From positions 1,612,001 to 1,676,000 of the forward strand of contig NZ_CP034998.1 of assembly GCF_002531755.2 (NCBI RefSeq): a stretch of 64,000 nucleotides of DNA. The letters are read 5' to 3'. Each line of letters starts with the position of its first letter. Within the stretch, counting starts at the first letter, position 1. Both the position numbers and the translations under genes were made by a program. The notes beneath the pieces were generated by a model. The model was not told the origin of the DNA and did no database searches. It saw only the letters and a program-made list of their open reading frames with translations. Below, in pieces: positions 58,200-64,000 of the stretch. Source of the DNA: Rhizobium acidisoli. Lineage in GTDB: Bacteria; Pseudomonadota; Alphaproteobacteria; Rhizobiales; Rhizobiaceae.

Positions 58200-58505
58200 G
58201 GCGCATCACTCCAACGATTTGATTGATCGCCCTTTAAGAACAAACGGTGACCCGGGAAAGCACTTGCCACATCGGCTTCCCACCCGGTCAGGTCGTGCTG
58301 AAACGGCCGGGTTCCACGACAGGAAAACAGCAAGCGGCAAGCAACCTCGCTTTGGAATGCAAGGCAGAAACTCCTGTCGCAAGTCCTTCCAACCATCAGA
58401 GATCTCTATTTATAGGGAGAACAAGCTGCGACACGGAAACAGCCTCTGCTGAGAGAAGCCGTTGCGGCATTATATCTACCCATCGCCGATGGCCTGGGAG
58501 CGCAT

Positions 58506-58964
58506 CTAGAGAATTTCAAATACGTCATACTCAACGCCGCCCGGACACCGTCCGCCCTGCGCAACCGCGACGATTTGGTTGAGCCACGCGTGCTGTGGCA
58601 CGGCCGTCTCGAAATAGGGGGTTGTCCGCAGATAATATTCGGAGGTGTCGACCGCTTCGCCGCGCGCCAGACGCTCGTCAACGGCCGGGGTGGAGCGCCT
58701 GATGCCGCGATAGGTCATCAAGATCGGATCGCCGTCATCGGCGACGAGCAGGAGCCTGACATCCTGCTGAAACGTGCCGTCTGCGCGAGCAAGCAGCAGA
58801 TCGGAGCCAATCAGCGGCGACACGTCGCCTTTCAGGCGCTCGCCCTTAAAATATCCTCCGGAAACGGAAAATATGCGGCGGCCTCCGGCCGGCGTCTGGC
58901 CGAGCTCCAGTGCCGGATGAAGTGTCATGAAAAGTTTGAATAAGGGCCGAGATTGAAGGGTCAT
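58506..58964 (-). CDS. DUF3237 (UPF0311) family protein
   Basis: A 152-aa DUF3237 domain protein: PLFKLFMTLHPALELGQTPAGGRRIF at the N-terminus and the family core SGGYFKGERLKGDVSPLIGSDLLLARADGTF and MTYRGIRR are clear. The fold is a small beta barrel; biochemical function unknown, though such genes often accompany aromatic catabolism. A longer in-frame start (59042) overlaps the regulatory region and was rejected. It is divergent from a LysR regulator with a shared palindromic operator candidate. Confidence 0.85.
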   Translation of the reverse strand: MTLQSRPLFKLFMTLHPALELGQTPAGGRRIFSVSGGYFKGERLKGDVSPLIGSDLLLARADGTFQQDVRLLLVADDGDPILMTYRGIRRSTPAVDERLARGEAVDTSEYYLRTTPYFETAVPQHAWLNQIVAVAQGGRCPGGVEYDVFEIL

Positions 58965-59028
58965 ATCAGATCGCCTATTGTTGACTTCAACCCTAGCTGC
59001 AAGCGCTCTGTCCCCAAAACGCGCTTTG

Positions 59029-59045
59029 CTTGTGAGCATCACAAG
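59029..59045. promoter_or_regulatory. Candidate LysR-type operator
   Basis: CTTGTGAGCATCACAAG is a perfect 7-bp inverted repeat around GCA that includes the LysR consensus T-N11-A. It lies 26 nt before the LysR gene and 64 nt before the divergent DUF3237 gene, the usual place for an autoregulating LysR site. Confidence 0.6.
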
Positions 59046-59071
59046 AAAAACTCATCAAAAGCGAAGAGATC

Positions 59072-59926
59072 ATGCGGCCGCCGTTGGAGTCCTTGCGAAT
59101 TCTGGAAGCGTGCGTTTCTGCCGGCAGCTTTGCCCGCGCGGCCGAGCGCTTATGCCTCACTCCAGCGGCAGTCAGCCTGCGTATCCGTACGTTGGAGACC
59201 GAACTTGGTCAGCCGCTGTTCCAGCGTGCTGGGCGCCGCGTTGTCCCAACGGCTGCTGCCGCTGTTCTGGCGGGCCGAATTCGGGCGGCATTGGATGGCA
59301 TTGCCGGCGCGCTCGATGAGTTCCAGGCGGCCATGCCACCGCTTCGGCTGACGGCGCCTCCGACATTTGCCTCGCGCTGGCTCGCACCGCGGCTGTCCCG
59401 CTATCCCTCAGTAGGAACATCCCCGATCGAGGTCGACGTCTCCGCCGATATTCGCGATCCCAGCGCATTTGACGTTGCCATACGGACGGGGCGTGGCGGA
59501 TGGGAAGGGCTTGACGAATATCGACTCGCTCCGGTTGAGGCAACACCGATGCTGGCGCCCTCACTGCTTGGAACGAGAACCCTGAACGGGCCGGATGGGC
59601 TGGCCGATTTCGAGCTTTTGCCGCATCCGGATTGGGATGCCTGGTTCAGGGGCGCATGCGAGACGCCGCCGGCTCTGCGGTTTGCGATGGTCGATTATCC
59701 CACGCACGAATTGGACGCCAGTGCGGCGGTGGCAGGTGTCGGCGTCGCGCTGTTGTCGCCGTCCTTGTTTCGACCGCTTTTGGAGAAGGGCCTGCTGATC
59801 GCACCCTTCCCATATGTGCTGACCGGGCCGGCCTGGCATTTCGCATTGATGCGCGCCGACGACTCCCGTCCCGCTCCCAGGCAGCTCTGCGCATGGCTTT
59901 GCGAGCGGGCTCACGAACCAGCCTGA
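59072..59926 (+). CDS. LysR-family transcriptional regulator (GcvA-like)
   Basis: A 284-aa LysR regulator. The N-terminal winged helix is ESLRILEACVSAGSFARAAE followed by RLCLTPAAVSLRIRTLETELG (residues 6-46). The effector domain (about residues 90-280) has the GcvA-like pattern with RLTAPPTFASRWLAPRLSRY and FDVAIRTGRGGW. It is divergent from the DUF3237 gene and upstream of an FAD monooxygenase on the same strand, one or both of which may be its targets. Confidence 0.9.
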   Translation: MRPPLESLRILEACVSAGSFARAAERLCLTPAAVSLRIRTLETELGQPLFQRAGRRVVPTAAAAVLAGRIRAALDGIAGALDEFQAAMPPLRLTAPPTFASRWLAPRLSRYPSVGTSPIEVDVSADIRDPSAFDVAIRTGRGGWEGLDEYRLAPVEATPMLAPSLLGTRTLNGPDGLADFELLPHPDWDAWFRGACETPPALRFAMVDYPTHELDASAAVAGVGVALLSPSLFRPLLEKGLLIAPFPYVLTGPAWHFALMRADDSRPAPRQLCAWLCERAHEPA

Positions 59927-60043
59927 TAGGGAACAACCTGCGACAGGCCAAATCGACAGCAGGCACGCCCGATCAATTTGCCTTCCCGGAAGCACTTGAG
60001 CCCCTATATCGCCCTCGGACGGTCGGACAGCAGGAGTTTGCGG

Positions 60044-61537
60044 ATGATGGAGCATGCAGTAGTGATCGCCGGAGGAGGGCCGACGGGGCTAATGCTGGCG
60101 GGCGAATTGGCCCTGGCAGGCGTCGATGTCGCGATCGTCGAACGCCGGCCGAACCAGGAGATCGTCGGTTCGCGCGCCGGCGGTCTGAGCGCCCGCACGC
60201 TCGAGGTTCTCGATCAGCGCGGTGTGGTTGACCGGTTCCTCGCGGAAGGGCAGATCGCGCAAGTCACCGGATTTGCGGTCACGCGGCTCGATATCAGCGA
60301 TTTTCCGACACGGCACAATTACGGACTGGCGCTGCGGCAGAAGCATATCGAGCGCATTCTGGCGAAATGGGTCGGCGAACTGCCGGTGACGATCTATCGT
60401 GGCCGCGAGCTGACGGGCTTCGCGCAGGACGGCACCGGCGTCACCATAGAACTTTCCGATGGGGCCGCGCTCAGAGCAGGCTACCTTGTCGGCTGCGATG
60501 GCGGCCGCAGTCTGGTTCGCAAGATGGCCGGCATTGAATTTCCGGGATGGGAGGCGACGACCAGCAATATTCTCGCCGAGGCCGAGATGGAGGAGGAGCC
60601 GCCGCTCGGCGTCCATCGTACGGCGCTCGGCATGCATGCCTTCGGCCGGGAGGAATACGAAATCCGCGACGGCAAGGTCGTCTTTGCCAGCGAAGGCCCG
60701 GTCAATGTCATGGTGACGGAAAAGAATGCCGGCGACACCGCCGAGCCGACGCTCGGCGATCTTAAGGAAGCCCTCATCGCCGCCTGCGGAACGGATTATG
60801 GCATCCATAGCCTGAGGTGGATTTCCAGGTTCACCGACATGTCGCGGCAAGCGGCGGCTTACCGCAAGGGCCGGATTTTCCTGGCCGGCGATGCCGCCCA
60901 TGTGCATTCTCCGGTGGGCGGGCAGGGCCTCAACACCGGTGTGCAGGATGCCGTCAACCTGGGCTGGAAGCTGGCACAGGTGGTGAAGGGAATATCGCCT
61001 GAAAGCCTGCTCGACACCTATCATGCCGAACGCCATCCGGTTGCCGCCCGCGTGTTGCGCACGACGATGGCGCAGGTCGCGCTGCAGCGGACCGATGACC
61101 GCACCGAAGCCTTGCGAGACATCGTCCTGGAGCTTCTCGCCATGGAGGAGCCCCGCAAGAAGATCGCCGCCGAAATGTCCGGACTGGCCATCCATTACGA
61201 TCTCGGCGAGGGGCATCCGCTGCTTGGCCGCCGCATGCCCGATCTCGGCCTCAGCACGCCCGATGGCCGGCTCCGCGTCTACACGCTGCTCCAGAATGCG
61301 CGGCCGCTGCTTTTGAATCTCGCCGCGCCCGGCAGCCTCGACATCGGGCCGTGGTCTGGCCGCGTTCAACTGGTCGACGCCAGCTATTACGGCGCATGGG
61401 AGCTGCCGGCGCTGGGTGCGGTCTCAGCCCCAACCGCCGCGCTGATCCGGCCCGATGGCTATGTGGCCTGGGTGGGCGAGGGGAGACCGGATGGCCTTCG
61501 CGAGGCGATGAACACCTGGTTCGGGCAACCCGACTAG
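60044..61537 (+). CDS. FAD-dependent aromatic monooxygenase (PheA/TfdB family)
   Basis: A 497-aa flavoprotein hydroxylase. VVIAGGGPTGLMLAGELALAG is the dinucleotide-binding motif near the N-terminus, VGCDGGRSLVRKMAG is the DG motif and IFLAGDAAHVHSPVGGQGLN is the GD motif, so all three class A signatures are present. A C-terminal thioredoxin-like extension (from about residue 390) fits the phenol hydroxylase/PgaE/rifampicin monooxygenase group. AGGAG 7 nt before the first of two ATGs sets the start. Substrate unknown; the neighbouring LysR suggests induction by an aromatic compound. Confidence 0.88.
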   Translation: MMEHAVVIAGGGPTGLMLAGELALAGVDVAIVERRPNQEIVGSRAGGLSARTLEVLDQRGVVDRFLAEGQIAQVTGFAVTRLDISDFPTRHNYGLALRQKHIERILAKWVGELPVTIYRGRELTGFAQDGTGVTIELSDGAALRAGYLVGCDGGRSLVRKMAGIEFPGWEATTSNILAEAEMEEEPPLGVHRTALGMHAFGREEYEIRDGKVVFASEGPVNVMVTEKNAGDTAEPTLGDLKEALIAACGTDYGIHSLRWISRFTDMSRQAAAYRKGRIFLAGDAAHVHSPVGGQGLNTGVQDAVNLGWKLAQVVKGISPESLLDTYHAERHPVAARVLRTTMAQVALQRTDDRTEALRDIVLELLAMEEPRKKIAAEMSGLAIHYDLGEGHPLLGRRMPDLGLSTPDGRLRVYTLLQNARPLLLNLAAPGSLDIGPWSGRVQLVDASYYGAWELPALGAVSAPTAALIRPDGYVAWVGEGRPDGLREAMNTWFGQPD

Positions 61538-61555
61538 TAAAAGCCGTAAACCTGG

Positions 61556-62293
61556 CTAAGCGGCCAGAGGCATCGAACCGCAATCCGATATCGCCTCGGC
61601 TTCCGGCACGGGCTTGCCACGGCGCTCCCATGTCCGGCGGCTGATGCCGAAAGCCTCCCAGGGGCGCGCCTGGCTGAAGGAATTGGCGAGATAGTCGGCT
61701 CTCGGACATGCGCCGGCGGCGCGGCGTTGCTGTTCCTTCCGGCTTCGATCCCGCTGCCGCCGCTTTTGCTTTTGAAGTTTTGCTCTTTTCGCCTTCGGCA
61801 CATCGAAGGCGCCGATCGTGCGGATATCGAGGGCGCAGCGTTCGGCGTAGCTCACATGCAGAGCGTGGCCGAGCGCGTCGGCCGATAGCGAGGAATAACG
61901 CACCTTCGTTCGCTCGTCGATGATCTCCTCGACATCGGCTTTCCCAGCCCAGGGAAGCCATCGCGCCGCCCAGCCGAGAACCACCTCCACGAATTCTTGT
62001 CCGAATTCGACAAGGGCGAGGCCGGCGATCACCTCGACATAGATCAATGCGTCATCCGCCTCGGGCACAATGTCGCCATGGCGATGCCGGATCAATTTTT
62101 CGATCTCGCGCATCCGGCCGCGGAAATGGTTCCAGCGGCCGCCCCGCGCGCGACGTTGCACCGCCTTGTACCCCAGCAGGCAGTCGCCGACCTTGACGGC
62201 TGAGACATCCCGGGCAAAGCCATCCGAGTGATCGGCTTTTGCAGCTCGCTTCCTGGAGTGAGTCGCTTTATCCCCACCAAGACGTTCCATCGA
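61556..62293 (-). CDS. Hypothetical protein with C-terminal basic, HTH-like segment
   Basis: A 245-aa protein. ATG at 62293 follows GAGGGA by 6 nt and is preferred to starts further upstream in the same frame. The middle holds a hydrophobic core (GDIVPEADDALIYVEVIAGL), then a very basic stretch (AKRAKLQKQKRRQRDRSRKE) and a C-terminal ARPWEAFGISRRTWERRGKP that looks like a helix-turn-helix recognition segment seen in mobile-element or phage-type proteins. No function can be assigned; DNA binding is a guess. Confidence 0.6.
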   Translation of the reverse strand, partial: SMERLGGDKATHSRKRAAKADHSDGFARDVSAVKVGDCLLGYKAVQRRARGGRWNHFRGRMREIEKLIRHRHGDIVPEADDALIYVEVIAGLALVEFGQEFVEVVLGWAARWLPWAGKADVEEIIDERTKVRYSSLSADALGHALHVSYAERCALDIRTIGAFDVPKAKRAKLQKQKRRQRDRSRKEQQRRAAGACPRADYLANSFSQARPWEAFGISRRTWERRGKPVPEAEAISDCGSMPLAA

Positions 62294-62570
62294 TTTCCCT
62301 CGCGACCGGCCCCGGGAAGGCCGAAACGCGTGACTGTAATGGAAGTCGAGGGGGGTGATGTAGCCCATCCGACCGTCATTCGGTGGATTGTTGACGAAAC
62401 GGGAACGGAGCGCGGTTCGAGCCTCGGTGGCCAACAGGCGGAAACGACGTCCGGCCGAGCCAAAGTCGACCGAAACAAGTCGCGCGGAAGATTATCGATC
62501 TATCGGCGCCAGCGGGTCTGATCTCCATTCTGATCCTGGAGAGAAGGCCCATCGCCACAATTTACATCAA

Positions 62571-62645
62571 TCAGCGAAAGCCGAAGAAGCTCAAAATCGC
62601 GAGCACGATGACGACAGCGCCGACAAGCCAGATCAAATTGTTCAT
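62571..62645 (-). CDS. 24-aa single-helix membrane peptide
   Basis: On the minus strand from the ATG at 62645 the frame reads MNNLIWLVGAVVIVLAILSF then FGFR and a stop: one complete membrane helix with a basic end. AGGAGAAC lies about 10 nt upstream, and a GGAAC-N18-TT promoter about 50 nt upstream. Very similar tiny proteins are, from memory, common in Rhizobium genomes. It is too short for ordinary gene finders. Confidence 0.6.
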   Translation of the reverse strand: MNNLIWLVGAVVIVLAILSFFGFR

Positions 62646-62695
62646 GGGGAACCGTTCTCCTGTTTTGAATTGAGCCAACCGTGACCCGTTGCGTT

Positions 62696-62720
62696 AACTG
62701 CGGGACGGGCTTGGAGTTCC
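62696..62720 (-). promoter_or_regulatory. EcfG/RpoE2-type promoter of the 24-aa gene
   Basis: Read on the minus strand: GGAAC (complement of GTTCC at 62716-62720), 18 nt, then TTAACG beginning at 62697. It matches the general stress consensus and lies 51 nt from the start codon. Confidence 0.6.
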
Positions 62721-62830
62721 CTCACTAGTCCTATTGCTTCAGCGCGCCTCCTCTTACGACGCAGGCATATCGCGGCTGCTCCCTGCGGCAATCGCAGCGA
62801 TGCCCAGCACCAATGTCGCCGCTCGCGCCT

Positions 62831-63013
62831 TCAATAGCTGCACGAGCGCGCGTTGCCGGGTCTGAAACCACCCGCGCAAGCCGGGTTGATCGATGTGTCC
62901 CGTTGATATTGGAAATCTTCATGATCGGGCTTGCCCGGCGAAGTGCAGGAAGACGTGATCGCGGACACACCGAGTAGCGCGCCGACGGCTACGAACGTCA
63001 GAAATCGTTTCAT
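62831..63013 (-). CDS. Small secreted or lipoprotein-like protein
   Basis: A 60-aa protein: basic start and hydrophobic core MKRFLTFVAVGALLGVSAIT followed by SSC, a weak lipobox or a signal peptidase I site, then a polar 37-residue tail with two more cysteines. AAGGGAAAG precedes the ATG. The region 63014-63316 upstream holds only the DUF982 promoter. No family recognised. Confidence 0.5.
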   Translation of the reverse strand: MKRFLTFVAVGALLGVSAITSSCTSPGKPDHEDFQYQRDTSINPACAGGFRPGNARSCSY

Positions 63014-63251
63014 CTGGGCTTTCCCTTGCGGAGTTGATCTTGGTCACAACCATGCCGTCACGAGCCTATACGAAACTTGCCGTCCGATTGATCACGCTTA
63101 GCTGAACACGTGTGCGATGGATCGACCAATCTTGATGGTCTGCTTTTGAACCTAGATCGCGGATCAATTGACTCAAGATAATCTGATCGGGCTATTCTGC
63201 CGTTATGGAAGTAGTTGCGGATGCTTTTGGGTAAATGCGGCCGATTTTGTC

Positions 63252-63280
63252 TTGAATAAATCAAGCTTTTTCAGTAATAT
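63252..63280 (+). promoter_or_regulatory. AT-rich sigma-70 promoter of the DUF982 gene
   Basis: TTGAAT (63252-63257), a 17-nt spacer and TAATAT (63275-63280) in a locally AT-rich stretch, 37 nt upstream of the start codon with GGGAGG as ribosome binding site. Confidence 0.6.
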
Positions 63281-63316
63281 AATCCTATAAAAAAGTAATA
63301 TAAATGGGAGGATACT

Positions 63317-63610
63317 ATGGCGGAAACTCGGTTCGATCCGGTTTTGCTTCATCGTCAGCATTTCATCGCGGAGATCACATGTCTCGATGAAATCTTCGAT
63401 TTTCTGGATGAATGGCCGGAGGACAAACGAGGTCTGGCATATGACACGCTGTTGAAGGCGTGCAGGGACACCGCCAGCGGCCGTTTCCCGCTGAGCGCTG
63501 CGCGCGAGAATTTCCGGCGTTTTCTGAAGATGTCGGGTGTGCTCGCCAAGGTTGAGGCCGCCCCCAAATTCGAGCAACTGATGGGTGATCGAAATATCGG
63601 CAACGCCTGA
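63317..63610 (+). CDS. DUF982 domain protein
   Basis: A 97-aa protein with the DUF982 core: ITCLDEIFDFLDEWPEDKRG, then YDTLLKACRDTASGRFPLSAARENFRRFL. These small proteins are expanded as many paralogues in Rhizobiales, on plasmids and chromosomes alike, and have no known function. The stop is followed 77 nt later by the end of the cyclase gene on the opposite strand. Confidence 0.88.
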   Translation: MAETRFDPVLLHRQHFIAEITCLDEIFDFLDEWPEDKRGLAYDTLLKACRDTASGRFPLSAARENFRRFLKMSGVLAKVEAAPKFEQLMGDRNIGNA

Positions 63611-63686
63611 TAGGATAGAATGAGCACCGGCGCGCCGTCACATCATGTGGGGCGCGTTCTCGTTTCCCGGGGGTCTCCACGGGATC

Positions 63687-64000
63687 TCAGGCGGTCGTGT
63701 CATTCGCCCAGTCGCATCGGAACACCATTACCGGCTTCGAAAAGCCCTTGAGCCGCCGGCGCGAGGCGTGACCGAAAAGATCGGCGGCGCCATATTCCCG
63801 AAAGATATTCTCTGAGACGAGGATCTGGTCGCTGGATGCGGCCGCACAGAGGCGTGCGGCGAGCTGTACGGTCGAGCCGAACAGGTCGTTGCTATCCTCG
63901 ACCGGCTCGCCGCAATCCAGCCCGATGCGGATATGGATCGGCTCGGTGTTTCCGCCGTTGTAGAGCTGGAATTCCTTCTGGATCGCCATGGCGCATTCGA
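63687..64000 (-). CDS. Adenylate/guanylate cyclase domain protein, C-terminal part
   Basis: The open frame continues past the right window edge, so only the last ~104 codons are seen. IHIRIGLDCGEPVEDSNDLFG and STVQLAARLCAAASSDQILVSENI are the C-terminal half of a class III nucleotidyl cyclase catalytic domain, including the Asn/Arg-region helix. Such cyclases are numerous in rhizobia, and the N-terminal sensor module cannot be judged from this piece. An internal ATG at 63989 is not the true start. Confidence 0.85.
   Translation of the reverse strand, partial: ECAMAIQKEFQLYNGGNTEPIHIRIGLDCGEPVEDSNDLFGSTVQLAARLCAAASSDQILVSENIFREYGAADLFGHASRRRLKGFSKPVMVFRCDWANDTTA

Overview
This window reads as a stretch of the main chromosome of a Rhizobium of the R. 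etli / R. leguminosarum type. The supporting signs are high GC, an NtrBC plus NtrYX pair, a PDH E1-beta subunit with its own lipoyl domain, a fused IspDF, LpxI in place of LpxH, GTTC-N7-GTTC LexA boxes, GGAAC-N18-TT stress promoters, and RIME-type intergenic palindromes. The species call is an inference from gene content and remembered protein families; no search was run.

Layout. 1-13.3 kb is a forward run of translation and envelope genes: rpsB, tsf, pyrH, frr, uppS, cdsA, rseP, bamA, lpxD, fabZ, lpxA, lpxI, lpxB, closed by a bidirectional terminator shared with the convergent citrate synthase gene gltA. At 14.9-17.4 kb lies comEC, interrupted by an in-frame amber codon, followed by convergent lexA. 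From 18.3 kb come a VOC-fold gene, kdsA, eno and an ftsB-like gene. 22.0-31.5 kb is the pyruvate dehydrogenase cluster (pdhA, pdhB, pdhC, lpdA, lipA), with a GDSL esterase, a GNAT acetyltransferase, two small GlsB-like membrane proteins, a P-loop kinase-like gene and a COQ10/RatA gene in or next to it. At 31.5-33.2 kb, ispDF and a cinA-like gene run on the minus strand.

33.4-46 kb is the nitrogen-regulation region: dusB (nifR3), ntrB, ntrC, then ntrY, ntrX, a D-amino-acid aminotransferase, hfq and hflX. ntrBC and ntrYX are separated by 2.65 kb holding a DnaA-box array, a strong terminator, an aldo/keto reductase, a dispersed repeat and a broken small gene. Beyond hflX is a roughly 235-bp tandem repeat, then minus-strand mazG and a deaminase.

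48.4-52.4 kb is a sulfite-reduction/siroheme operon (cysG, DUF2849, cysI, DUF934), followed by a UbiH-like hydroxylase, an AEC transporter, repeats, an MBL hydrolase and ccdA. A tRNA-Lys(UUU) gene at 57.05 kb marks the start of a more accessory-looking end. This part carries CsbD and small membrane proteins with EcfG/RpoE2-type promoters, a LysR regulator divergent from a DUF3237 gene, an FAD monooxygenase, hypotheticals, a DUF982 protein and a cyclase cut by the window edge.

Most of the window is conserved housekeeping sequence. The items most worth a second look are the three GGAAC-N18-TT promoters, the 11-bp-phased DnaA boxes with the terminator behind them, the LexA box placed between two opposed promoters, the comEC amber codon, and several very small genes that size filters miss. 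I did not see a clearly new multi-gene system.
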